Assembly: GCA_030142905.1 (NCBI GenBank)
Contig: JASJOG010000027.1
Coordinates: 1,364,001 to 1,428,000, forward strand
From: Heliopora coerulea
Lineage: Eukaryota; Cnidaria; Anthozoa; Scleralcyonacea; Helioporidae
Direction: 5' to 3'
Length of the DNA stretch: 64,000 nucleotides
In this document: positions 36,899 through 48,830 of the stretch, in pieces
Position numbering within the stretch: the first letter of the stretch is position 1
How the letters are laid out: each line of letters opens with the position of its first letter
Translations under genes and position numbers: made by a program
The notes under the pieces: generated by a model
What the model was told of the DNA's origin: nothing
The model's database searches: none
Seen by the model: only the letters and a program-made list of their open reading frames with translations

Positions 36899-38607
36899 GA
36901 TCTCTCATGCTATATATATATATATATATATATATAGCAGTGGTGAGAGATTGACCTTTGTTAGAGTGCTCGACACTTCGAATAGTAGAGCTGTTTATAA
37001 TTTATAAACTTAAAACTGTTTGTTGTGAAACTCTGAGTAACAAAAACCAGTTTTAAGTTTTCGGGCTGCAAGCAGGCTACGCGGCTCCCCACTTCTATTA
37101 TTAGGACACCTTTTGCTGCTCATTACCAGAAAATATACTATCTTTAACGCCAACCTCAAACCCATTAACGCAAAAATACATTCATTTTATTCAATCGACA
37201 TTCATTAGCGTAGATACGCTACCATTTGAATCAGTGGGCATTCCATAGCGCCAACATACGACCATTAACACCATTCTACTATACATTATGGATGATAAAA
37301 TTTCAATTACGCAAGAGAAATATCTTGCCAAATTGAAATTTTATTATCCCTAATGTATAGCAAAATAGTGTTAATGGTCGTCTGTTGGCGCTATGGAATG
37401 CCCACTGATGCAAATGGTTGCGTATCTACGCTGGTGAATGTTGATTGAACAAAATGAACGTATTTTTGCGTTAATGAGTTTGAGGTTGGCGTTAAAGATA
37501 GTATATTTTCTGGTAATGAACAGGAAAAGGTGGAAAACACGTGCCCCCTGTGTGCCCCCCAGCTTCCCACACCTATGCCATTTTTTTATTTGTTCTTTCA
37601 CTTTCCACCTGATGGCCTCGAAACAAAAGATAAAACAAAGCAATAGCCGGTTTCCCTTGGTACGTCAGCTGAATACAACTACCAGAATACCTAGCATTTA
37701 TTTCATCATATTTACTTGGTAGTTATATCATCATAGTTACTGGACTTGTACGATTTCATTTTCATGCATACATTGAATTCCCAAAGTGAATGGAAAGACA
37801 ATTGATCCGATTAACATTATAAACAAGATTTCGAAAGGCATTCTGGTAGTTGTATTTAGCAGATGTATAAAGGGAACCTGCCATAATAAAAGCTTGTATT
37901 GCTCCGGTTACGCTCAAGCACACGAAATAAAATGACCTGCAAGCGCAAACTTAAGAACTAGACAAACGAGAAAAGAGAGTTTCTTTTGTCTCGTGTTTTT
38001 ACTTGTGTTTGTTTTACTCCGGTACGTACGTAAATTTTAGTTATGCTTGTGCTTCCGTTTGCATCACTTGTGTACATGTGAACCAGGCTTGTCGCATCAC
38101 AGCATGGCCACAGTTGGCTTCATTGGAAATTTTACGGCTATCATAAACTCGTAACGCACATGACAGGAGACGTGAATCACTTGCCGCACGCTTTAACAGA
38201 TGATTTTCCTTTGGCTTGGCCACGCGTTGATCATGAACAAAGTCTTGGTAAAACAAACTCACTGTCTAAAACAGTGGTTCCCAACCTTTTGCTTCCCCCT
38301 AACACTTGCGTCCTGCGTCCGTGTTGTATCGAATATACACTCGTCCTCGGCTCGTGCTTGTATACAGCTCGATACAACACGGCCGCTCATCTTGAAAACA
38401 TTACAAATCATATCGTTGACGTTACGCAATGTTTTTTTCCGCGCTTCATTCAACCATTTATAAAAGTGAAATTCAAGTCTCTTTTGTATTTTATGCGCCC
38501 TATTTTGCTTCTCGTAGGTCGTGGCTCATTTAGGAAACATAACTCAGATTCCAGAAGAGGATATTCTGGATTTCGCAACAATTATCGTGGAAAATGCATT
38601 ACAATGA
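31072..38607 (+). CDS. CNTD1: Cyclin N-terminal domain-containing protein 1 (CNTD1), six exons
   Basis: CNTD1 is a cyclin-fold protein that in animals promotes crossover designation in meiotic prophase, acting with CDK2 and HEI10/RNF212-type factors in the nucleus. Exons 31072-31243, 31351-31426, 31968-32133, 32416-32578, 35948-36186 and 38518-38607 join with matching phases into 301 residues (human about 330). The N-terminus has PLFNNCFGLPPALLEDSL, then EYIFILCDVLKLPIEAKYLA-type helices of the cyclin box, VQMPLRLLSCVQLASKL, SKVRRYLSSLNHH, and SELRILKTLDYSLPVHSPLT, the classic cyclin-box end. C-terminal helices follow in exon 5 and DILDFATIIVENALQ ends the protein. The exon 2 donor is GTTGTT, weaker than the others. 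AATAAA lies at 38817-38822. Intron 4 (3.4 kb) and intron 5 (2.3 kb) are filled by at least seven repeats. It is transcribed away from ARPC3. Identity rests on recognition of these blocks. Confidence 0.88.
32185..32275. repeat. CATT/CATC/CGTC tetranucleotide repeat
   Basis: Degenerate tandem cattcatt, catccatc and cgtccgtc units lie in CNTD1 intron 3. The overlapping Ser-His-Pro frame is an artefact of the repeat. Confidence 0.85.
32888..33210. mobile_element. Foldback insertion with 12-bp TSD
   Basis: Direct repeats ATCCAAAATGGT at 32876-32887 and 33211-33222 flank it. A left tag of about 37 bases precedes palindrome arms from 32925 to 33036 and from about 33091 to 33210. Both arm ends contain atgcccagcataaa or its complement. 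The right arm has tctgaagatgtcgc ... acaaaacgtc. It lies in CNTD1 intron 4. Confidence 0.85.
33550..33889. mobile_element. hAT-like MITE with target duplication
   Basis: ACTTGACGT occurs on both sides (33541-33549 and 33890-33898). The element begins CAGTGGGGGTGCCAG and ends ctagcaccgccagg, an imperfect inverted repeat of hAT type. It has no transposase. It lies in CNTD1 intron 4. hAT elements make 8-bp duplications; the match here extends to 9-10 bases, probably by chance. Confidence 0.75.
34096..34190. repeat. Hairpin repeat
   Basis: Arms around gtaaaaagtcaaaaggtt and gatcagtcacggcag pair with about 40 bases on the other side around ttggaattct. It is non-coding, in CNTD1 intron 4. Confidence 0.75.
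34341..34570. mobile_element. hAT-like MITE with 8-bp TSD
   Basis: Left end CAGGCCCGCAGAGAGAGG and right end cctctctgcggacctg form terminal inverted repeats. The flanks are attgctag (34333-34340) and attgctgg (34571-34578), an 8-bp duplication with one mismatch, which fits hAT transposition. No transposase is present. A similar end (caggcccgtcagaac) occurs at about 51593 in the transporter gene. Confidence 0.8.
34815..35619. mobile_element. pogo/Tigger-like non-autonomous element
   Basis: Terminal inverted repeats TACTGTAGAACCTCGCTAA and its near complement at 35595-35621 lie next to TA dinucleotides, as for the Tc1/mariner superfamily. Sub-terminal repeats of aactcgaactc continue inward at both ends. 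About 805 bp, with no transposase frame. It lies in CNTD1 intron 4. Confidence 0.8.
36315..36594. mobile_element. hAT-like MITE, copy 2
   Basis: It begins CAGGGGCGGATCTAGG and ends ggatccgccactg, better preserved than the copy at 18010-18301. The internal order of conserved words is the same. It lies 130 bp after CNTD1 exon 5. Confidence 0.8.
36810..36940. repeat. (TA)n microsatellite with palindromic interruptions
   Basis: Three TA runs are separated by gcatgc-type phrases (catgctatat). The whole can fold on itself. It lies in CNTD1 intron 5. Confidence 0.9.
37105..37532. mobile_element. Large foldback element, about 190-bp arms
   Basis: The arms start caccttttgctgctcatta and end with the near complement taatgaacaggaaaaggtg. 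They pair through both halves, including ggcgctatggaatgcccac, with a centre around gatgataaaatttcaatt. Recurrent ttaacgc and agcgt words sit in the arms. There is no coding capacity and no clear target duplication. It differs from the tagged 12-bp-TSD class. Confidence 0.85.
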
Positions 38608-40396
38608 ACTCACTTCGTACAATTACGCGTATAATGTATCAGTTGATGCAAATAGATTAATTATTCACTTATCCCTCCAAGAAGAAAGCCAGATGTAAAA
38701 TGAACATAGAGTTGTATTCTCAGTCACGTTTTCCAAGCGGAAACGTATCTTATGGCGCAGATTGGCGCACGAGGACTTCATCGAATACAACACGCCAGGT
38801 GGCAGTGTTTCAATCCAATAAAGCCCATAATAGGGCAAGAAACATACTCAGACGAACAATTTCTCTGTTTCTTAAAGTTGTCGGGTGATAATGGTTTTTG
38901 GTCGAAAGCACGGAATGCGATATGTTTTATGTTTCAAGGAATTTCCACACACATCAACTGACGAAAAAAGTTTGAGAATTAATGTTTTCTCAGCCGCAAA
39001 AATTTGACAAACAAAGCGTGCTTTTGTGCTTTCATCACCTTTAAAAGACACAACAGGGTCATGACGTTCCCTCTTGCATTCTTCATGAATTATTAACGAG
39101 GTCGAGCTTTTAACTATCTTCTATCAAATCCGATCTGTACACATGAAATACACCGCAGTTGCTGAAGACCTTCACGTTACTCTTGGTCCCTATACCGTCA
39201 GATGATATTGAAGTAAAGAGATCTACTTCACAGAAAGAGGGTGATAACTTTATAAAATCTGAAGGGATTGGATAACTTTCGGCGATGGCTTGATCGACTT
39301 CAAGGGGAGACTTCCTGCCGGGAGCACGTTAAAGGCCGTCTGCATGAAATGATAGTCCATCCTCTCCCTGCAGTTTCTATTTTTACTTGCAATCAGTACG
39401 ACCTTGATTTATAGGCATTTCTATCTTTAAAATGTTCCGTGAAGAGAGTATCTAATTGTGGAAGCAGTATCAGAAACATGCAATATTTCTCAAAGTGTAC
39501 AATTTTCCACTGTTACAGCGGCAACAATGGCGTTGGAAAATTGACACATTTTCGCGATTACAATTCAGACACATGATCCAGTTTGGTTTTTCTTGGGTGA
39601 GTTGTTCTGAAAATTGATATTGAAGTTAGACCTTTCGCTGATGAATAACATCGCGAAATATCAGGCAGAATTTCCAGGTAGATTTTTCGCAATAAACGTT
39701 GTGGGTTTTAAAAAATTTTCCGATTAAATATTTTGAAAATTAGTAACGTCGTTACTTCTGTTCTGCTTACTTTGTTAGCCATGTTTTGAAGAAATTCATC
39801 GCAGCAAACATCCAACAATTTAATATTCGTTTTGACATGGATGTTATTCTCGTGACACAACCAGGCGGCTTATTTTAACCTAGACTGATATTACCTACGA
39901 CTTATGTCCACCGGCAACAGAACCCTACGAATGTTCTCTCGGTCTCTCGGTCAAGGTCATACCTTAATCGCACAACTGAACCTGTCAGCCATCAAATCCA
40001 GATGCATGTCCTCAGGAGTAATAAAGACTTCCGTTTTAGCGACCCTTCTGCGGTTTCTTCGGAGCGCCACCCAAATCAACCTCTTCTACGTCAAAACAAC
40101 TCAACTCATTTTTTTTAAAAATAACAAACCAAAGTGGTTTATAACCTATCAAACACTAAAACTCTAAAATAATGTGTACAGCCGCGCATTTAGACACTTC
40201 CCCCTAATGGATAGCCTGCTGCGAGTATCCTGGCTTTGCAGTCTAAGCTGTCTTTCATTAAGTCAAACGGGCCAGTTTCAGACTGGTTTGACCAGATCAC
40301 TGAACCCGTTTTAAATTCCGCTGTCAAGCATGCATCCTTTTCCTCGGCTCGAGTCAAAACCCGACGTGCGAGCAAAAGGGGACGCAACCTGCCACC
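38608..40396. other. CNTD1 3' end and transporter upstream region
   Basis: It holds the CNTD1 3' UTR with AATAAA at 38817-38822 and then unique-looking DNA up to the transporter start. An 87-codon frame at 39904-40167 has no recognised domain. The transporter promoter and any non-coding first exon should lie here, but no TATA box or clear initiator was identified. Confidence 0.5.
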
Positions 40397-43300
40397 ATGT
40401 CTTTCTCTTCTGAACTTGGGAATCGAGTTTTTCTCCTCACAAGCTTCTTCGAGGTGCTGTTTTTCTGCGGTTTCCAGACAGGGTGGTCATCGCTGGTTTA
40501 CGTTCTCGTAGAGGAAGGGATATATTCGCAACTTTGCCTGGAGTCATCCACAAATTCTGGGTCGAATGATTCTCTTCTGTCTATACCGACGAACAAGACG
40601 TTCAATAACTGCCCAGCACAACAGGAGATGTTGAATTTGGCCTATACGCTCTCCACTTCAATATCTTGCGTCGCCGCATTTCCCGTTGGAATTGCCGTCG
40701 ACTGTGTAGGACCAAGGATAGTTAGATTCGTTTCTGGGTAAGTCTTTCAGAAAAAAAACAAAACAAATTCAAACAGCCACCCGTATGCCATTACAACAGT
40801 TTCATATTAATAGATTCTCTATCCAAAGAAAGCACTGGAAAAAAATTAGCCAGTACGTCTCGAATTTCAACCTTTATTGCGGGATGCTTGCTTTGCTTAT
40901 TTTTAAGCTGACACACGTTCGTTCGACGATCTTTCGTTCATAATTGTGCGAAATGAATGTTTATTAACCAAGTCCCAAATTTCGTCCTTCTCATGAGTTT
41001 GTTTCTTTGAGGGAATCGTCTCCTTGTATTAATTAGTATTGCACAAGCCATATGGCAATGTTTTGAATTGCAAATGTCTTTTGTGCAATTAAAAGATGAA
41101 TATGCCAACCTAGCAATTTCTTCCGTTTCCAAGCAATAACATTTAATCATGTGATTAACGAGCCATATTTAGCGGCAGTGGGTTACTGCTGTCGCAGGTT
41201 GGTTACTATCACGACGCTCCAGCAATATAAACCTTTGCTGAGTAGAACCAAATTAAAAAATGCACTGGTTGTACGCTGTCCACCGAACAAACCTGTTGAC
41301 GTTTATATTGCATCTTGTTTTTTTTTTACTTTTCTGACTCATGTTCCTAACCGGTGGCGAGTGTTGCTCGTGAACTTTGTTGACAGCTGGAAGGTCACAA
41401 ATATTAAGTCAACGATTAAAAACCGAAAACAGTTTAAAGACTTGCTTGACTGTAAATATGTTATATTCGTGTTCGATGTTAGATTCTACCCGCCTTTGTT
41501 ACAACGTCATTTGAACCATTTTCACAAGTCTTGTTCAATATGTAATTGCATTGTGATATTGATGCTTTTGATTACAATTAGGTTTTATTCAAAACTTTAG
41601 TACCGTGGATCTTTTTCGTCTAATTCTATTCAACTCTCTCCTGACTTTATTTTACAAAACAAATCCGTCGTTACCAGTATATTCCTGTCCATTTGTCGTG
41701 CCATTTCACCCAGAAATTTTAAAAGAATCATTAAATGTGAATAGAAGCGAATCACGTTTAATAATCCGCATTACAGTATACTTTCAAAAGTTCTTCTCCC
41801 CAAGTCAAAACCTGATCTTTTAATATTACTTACAGCGTGATGATGGCCATATCGTGTCTGCTCCTTTCATTTCTGAACAAAAGTAAGTGGACCTGTTATC
41901 GTTATTTTTACTAATTCATGCAAGCCAGTATCACAGGAAGAGATTCCACCAGTATCTCCCAGGTAACTCATCCTGGGCTCACATATCCTCTCGAGCATCT
42001 GGTTCTAGGGCCAGAAGCCTCCGTTCGGAACCAGATGTCCCGTTCTGAAAATGTTCACACAACTCAGCTAAAAGTCTAAACAGGCATTTTTCGAAAAGAT
42101 AAAAGCAACTGTTCAAAAAAAACAAACAAACTTGGAGAACAATTGGTTAAAAACCCTTATTTGAAAGATTTGAAATTAATAAGTGAATGAACCTAGCACA
42201 AATTTGAATTATTTAAGTTGTGATGTATTGACACTTGATCGGCACGATAAACAATGTCGACAACAGCGCTTAGAAAGACGGTCGGTCTTAAATACATGAT
42301 TAATGTATTTTTGTACAACGCATGACGTGACTTACTACGCTTCTTCCTCAAACGAATTTGAAAAAACCGAAAACCTGACAGTATCGTAGGAAATGAGCTT
42401 TAATCTCGTCGAACTTAAGTAGTTTTAAATCAATGCGTCCATTCACTGCACAGAAGGAAAGCAGAGCTTGTAACAGAACTGAAAACGTCCAGCCCACGTT
42501 GTTAAAGATCAGGGCCCGGTGGAAAATTTTAAGGACAACTGTCCGATTAAGCTGCTGAGGAAAGTTGGAATTTTCTTCAACAGATTACGGGCGCACACGA
42601 AAAGGTTTTAAGCTGTGGGGTCTGAGCTGGATTTTTCAACCAAAATAAACAAAACCAAAACAACACATTATCTTGTAATCCTGGCTTCTCCCTAACCATG
42701 CTTCGAACAACTGGCCAATGGTGTAAAACTGCAGCTGCAAAGTGAGAACAATCTTCTCTTGAGTGTGGAGTATATTACCGAGTAATGTGCAGTACAGTCC
42801 ATGTTATTTTCGATATAACCTCAAGTTGGTCGTTTGTTTTTTAATTTCAAAGGTGCAGCTTGTCATAATGCATGTAAACAACGACACATTAAATATACCA
42901 AGGTGCGGAGGTCCAGTGTAGATAGCTTCGATAAAACAGCGGCGTTCTTGAGGTTATACACTATCTAAAATATAGAAAACAAGCTTCTCGACGTTTCGAG
43001 CGAAGGCCCTTCGTCCGGAGATTAGTAACATGCTACTAATCTCCGGACGAAGGGCCTTCGCTCGAAACGTCGAGAAGCTTGTTTTCTATATTTTAGATAG
43101 TGTATAACCTCAAGAACGCCACATTAAATATACATTCAAAGACAAACGTTTTAATAGCGGTTTAGTTCAGTTCATTCACTGTCCAAATTCCTCACGAGCA
43201 ATTCAAACTTGTGTCCAAACTAGAATGTTCCAAAGTTTTCAATCGGGACCATCTTAGTGTCACTGACTGAAGTTCGATAGCACCCCGCGCTCAAATTTCT

Positions 43301-46300
43301 CATGTAATTAGTCGTGTATATGCTATATTATTGCAGTATTTCCTGCGAAGGGGTTTTTCGTGTAAAAATCTTTTAACGTTAAATTCTGTTTCAGCTAACC
43401 CAGGATTACTGTTCGCTGGTCTTTTTATTGGATCTATTGCTAGCCAGATGATATACATGACTCCACAAACGGTAATTATCAGTCATTGTCTAGGTAAATT
43501 ACAGACCCGTGGTTGGTCTCCAGCTTATAATCGAGGTATTTTCTCTTCGAAAAGCGCCGATCCTCAAAACTGGGATCGAAAGCGTAGCGTTCTGACCACC
43601 ACTGAGACACTGACCATGAAGGCTACGTTTCCACTATACAGGAAAGGTTTTTGTGCCGTTACAAAAAGCTCTCCGGTATAGCGTAAACAGGACAGTTCTT
43701 TACTGTCGTAAAAAGTTATCCGGTAAGATGTAAACAGCGGACCTGGAAAGGCAGAGCACTGAAAGTATAATCCGCCTCAAAGAGATTTGCACTTGTAATA
43801 ACGTACGCTTTCCCCAGCTTACCAACGTCTTAAAAAATACGATCAATTGCTGTGATTGTACCATGCAACCCAAAATTGTTTGCAATAATCCAACAATAAT
43901 AACACACAAACACTCGCGTGACTCCATATTGAATGCAATTGAAGGCTCAAAGCGCCCCCAAAACCCATCCGATATGGAACGTACCACTTTCAAGAGTGGA
44001 GCGGAATGAAGTCCCTCTGTTCCAAAAATCGACCCGAAATTAGCGTTCCAAGTGCAAACGTAAGACCTATCCGGTAAGGTTTTCGCGTCGCTACGGAGAG
44101 CTATCCGGTATAGTGTAAACGTAGCCTAACCTACGAAGGGATTGATTTCATGGGACCGGTAAGAAGTCATACGGACATGACTTGAGACCACTCCCAATAC
44201 AAATCCTTGGCAAAGTATAAACAAGATACCGTAGCTAAAAACACGACAATCTTGTTTACACTTCGCCTACAAATCCTGGTTCGAAAAATAAGCTTAGAAC
44301 GGTCTCACTAGTTTCTGGTACTGGACTGCCACGAATTGAAATCAGACCGGTTCGAAGTCCGACGGGTACGAAATTTTCTCCGTGTAAACGCGAAATCTTT
44401 CCACACTCACCATTGATGTGGCAAAGAGTAAGAAAAATATTGTTATTGAGAACGAAAACTGTTAATTCTGTCTGAAATGTTGGCAGGAACCAAACTTTAG
44501 TTTCGTTTCGGCCTCATGTAAACACTTCGCAAACTTTCCACAGTGGTTCCTGTTTGAATTCGTACTTATCTAATCAACCCCTGAGACTGTGGGGCAACAG
44601 CTACAATGGTAAATTTGTTTAACTGATGGATATATGTCCTTCCAAAACTGAATCTCAAACATGTCAATAGTTCAGATTGCACTAGCACAGGAATAATGGA
44701 TAAAGGTTTTTTAATCTCGATCAGAATTAATATATTGAGGCTTCCGTTGAGGAAGTACGTATCCAACTACTTCAGGTTTCTATCCTCTCTCCGTCGGAGT
44801 CTCGGTAGCTCAATCGTTTTAGTATCCCACTGGTTATCAGAATGTTAACGGGTTCAGTCTCCGTTGGGGTTCCAGAAACATTTTCTGATGACTGATTTTG
44901 AGCTTGAAGAACGTTCGCGAATCGCCAACGCTTTAACTAAGTGTTCTGGTAATATACGAATATGACGCCATCGTGCAAATATTTTCCTACATTAGTTCAA
45001 ATCCTCATCATGTCAATCAAACGTCAAATAAGCCTTCTTCAATGTCTAGGGACTACCGTTTTCGTTCACGTCCAACAGCATTTTACTTACAACACACTCG
45101 GTTAGAACAAGGAAGTGTCGCGCTCAATTGCTCGGAGGACAGGTGACTTTACTCGGATAATTAATAATTGTCACACCCATGCGACAGATGTTATCTTTAT
45201 GTTCGTTTGACAGCTTTTAAATTAATGAGACCGTCATTTTAGCTATTCAGCAGCTGTGTTCTGAATAGTGCGTCTTCCTGGTTTAGACTTAATTCCATTG
45301 AACTTTACCTTGGTGGTATACAAGGATGTTACTTTCAAGTAATTTGAAAAGAATGGGACGAAAAATGCTTCAGGACTTGCGCTCACCATGCACCATATTG
45401 ATATCAAAATCCTCCTCGATTTAGTGGGCCAATATTAATTACATTGCAGTGGAACCTTTTTTTTTTCTTGAAAGAATTGGACTTGCAAGCTGACAGTTTC
45501 TAAACATTGCCATGTATCGATTTACAATTCGTCCTCGACGTCAAATTAGAGCGTCCACAGCTAGCATTATCAGCTTAGCTATTGAGTTCAGAGACATCAA
45601 GGAGTTAGAATCAAGGGATGGCGCTCTTAGTGCAAGTTTTTCCCAGTTTAAAATCTGCGCGTCAGTTAGTCACGAGATGTAACATCGCACTCAGTATTGC
45701 TTGAAATGTTGGGCTTGATCTCATTTCCATAGATTTTTAGTATGTCACATTTGAATACATTAAGGTGATAAAAAAAAAAGCTAAAACCACTTTAATTGCA
45801 ATTTGTGCCAGGTCAATGAATGGATTTATCGGACTATATGATTGCTATCACAGTTTGTCGTGTTCATAAGGTTTTTCCTCCAAGGAGTTTATTTTTTATT
45901 GCAATTAAATGAAAAAAAATTTACATAACTACGATTTTTTATTTCACTAACTTTAGTGTTTAAACAAATTCAAGAAAGGACGTTCGATAATCATAGGAAT
46001 TTATTGTGGTGCTTGGTTGTCTTCTTCGCTTCCATTTCTAGTTTTTAAGGTAAGAAATCTGCAACTGTTTTCTGTGGCTCGATTTGTACTGCCGTAAGTT
46101 TGTCTACACGACTAAAACCTTTTACATAATTAAGAAAGGTGGTCCACGCTTAACAGTTAGGCTAAAATTCATCAATAAATATTCTTTTTAAAAAGAAAAT
46201 CTCACACTTTTTCTTTGCCAAGGCCATTGTAACCGAAGTGCAATTTTTTGTAAGAAATAGAAGTATTAAAGATTTCAGAAGAATTACAAAAATGACCAAT

Positions 46301-48799
46301 AAGTTTTTCGGAAGAATTCAGTAGTGAAACTTCTTAAATTGAAATTCATATTTCCGTGCAGTGTTCTGCGGAGACTGAGCGAAAATGAATGATTTGTTGT
46401 TTCGTGTAATCTTTGGGCGGAAATTTTGACCACTCTAATTGTAGACTATTGACGATTCTTTCTGATAGTTTATTTTTACTTAAACAATAAATAACTCATG
46501 GCAGCATGGGCGCAGATCTTCGTCTATCAACTGTTAGTCTGACGTCATTTGCACTTCATTCAAGTTGAAGGCAAAAATTGCTTATTTGCGCAAGTTCCAA
46601 ACAATCTGTTCGAGAAAATAATGCCGTTAACTTGCATTTTCCAGTTTAGAGCCGTACTTTTACATAACTGCACAAAGTATTTCCCATCTAATTAGAAAAG
46701 AATCCCATCTTAGCAAATTGTCTTTGATCGAATTAGAAGGAACTTTTAAGTCGTACTGTTTCTACGGCTTTGATGAAATTAGAACAATCCATTAAGTACT
46801 TTCACTGGTTTTGGTTTATGCCGCACAAGGATTCCAGGAGATGTTAGACTGTGATCTGCATTGTAATAAACGCCACTTCTTTTGCAGATTTTCTACGAAC
46901 AAGGAGGAGTTAGGTTTGCACATTTCTTTCGCTTCTTAGTTGTTAGTTGTGTCTTCGTTTGCATAAACTCAGCTCTGCTCTATCCAGATAAAGTTATTTG
47001 TACGCTCGAGAGTAAACAGGACTCTTACGACGGGAAAAACACAAAACGTCCCTCGAAAAAAACTTTGAAAAAGTTCTCGGAAATCAGACACAAACTGGAC
47101 AAGTGTAAATCATGTCTTGGGCAACCGGATACTTGCTCTTCAAAAACCCAAACAAATAATGCTAGTGTTGACAAATCCGAGGAGTCGAGCCATTTGCTAC
47201 GCCATCAGAGACCATCCACGGAAACTTCTCGTAAAACCACCGAATTAGGCGTTTCTGAGAAACAAAGAGACAGTCATGCTGTTGATGTGACAAAGTCGGG
47301 GTCCTCTTCCTCACAGACAGAAGCTGTTCTAAACGTAATAAAAGGATACACATCATCGCCGTACGTTCTGAGGACGTCCTGCGATTTCAAGAAAGTGACC
47401 TACGCCGCGTGCTCTCCAGTAAATTCTAAATTAAGTTCCACGAAAAATACTCTTTCTCGTACCAGCCTTGGTGAGATGAAGGAGAAAGGCAGCGGTGGTG
47501 GTGAATATTCTTGCCAAGAGGATACTAAACAAAACTGCAAGCCAATGGAACTGAAGCCGTGTAGGTGGGTTGCAGTTCAACTAACCCACGCTTTCTATTT
47601 CAACCTATAGATCCGTTATTCCAAAAGCGAAAGATGTGTAGTCTACGAAAATGGCGTTGACTAAAGTACTAATCATTGCTAACCACCTTAAGGGGAATGG
47701 GTTCTGATACCTGTCAAATTTCCTAGAAACATAACCTGGAAATCTCATCCAAAATACCGTTACAAACATCTTAATTCAAAAGTCTACCCAGGTGTTGAAG
47801 GGTGAAGATCTATGAACGAGATACCTCAAACGCGAATCAAAATTGTTTCTCTCTAAGTTGGCGAAATTACGGATAAAACCCTCATAAGATATGCAGCCTA
47901 AATTGCAGAGTCTGTGACGAATGTTATCGATCGAGTGAAACCCTGAGTAATCAACATGAGCTATTTCAAATCGCAACCATGTCGACTATAAAAATTTCAG
48001 TAAATTCGCGGTCCGAATCGCAGAAAAAAATTGCTCGAGTAGATGGTCCTTTACACTGGATGTTTGACGGGATTATCAGAAGTTGAACACGTGATGATAA
48101 ATTACAGTATGTCTGCAATCTGTAGTATGTCGCTTGCGGGGTAGAGTCAATGCCATTAAACTTGTGAAAGTCCCTTAAAGCTTATTACTTTCTTTTTCTT
48201 GACAGATCTACAGATCTTCAAGCCTGGACTGCTTGCTCTGCTGGTAAGTTTCCTACTTCTTAACTCTGGCAGTAGGGTGTTCAAATTTTATTTGGGGAAA
48301 GATTAAGGCGTCAAAACCGATAGGGACAGGGAGGGGACAAACGTACTTTCGTCAGCCAACTTCATGCTCTTTTCTCTTTTACAATAACGATAAATGTTGC
48401 ATGACGATGTCATAGAGTGTACAGATGAAACACTTCTACACGTTCATCCGGGTATTTTAACAGCACGTTCTTTTAAACAAATTGGTAGCATGTTCGACCT
48501 TTTTGGGCCTCAGGGAGCGGCCAGAAAATTAGGAAACCCTGATTTCGCCCATTCTCGAGATTGCATTCGAGTTAGCTGTCTGGTCTATTGCCATTGTCGG
48601 CCGATAATTTTAAAAAGGAAAAACAAAGCATGAAGCAAAAATGACATTTTTCCATTTAAATGATGACTCTCTGGTTTATTCTGTCAATTGTTATAGTTAG
48701 CTTGCGCTATGGTTCATGAATAACTTTCTACGTATATGAAATGACTAAATTTATAAATGTTGCTTAATAAATCATTGATTGACTAATGGATTGATCAGT

Positions 48800-48830
<31 letters not shown>

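Noticed and set aside
38160..38660. 166-codon continuous frame
   Set aside because: Only its last part overlaps the real final exon of CNTD1, which is read in a different frame; the rest is intron.
41151..41600. 149-codon frame as a gene nested in transporter intron 1
   Set aside because: No family recognised, low-complexity hydrophobic end, and no sign of selection visible from one sequence.
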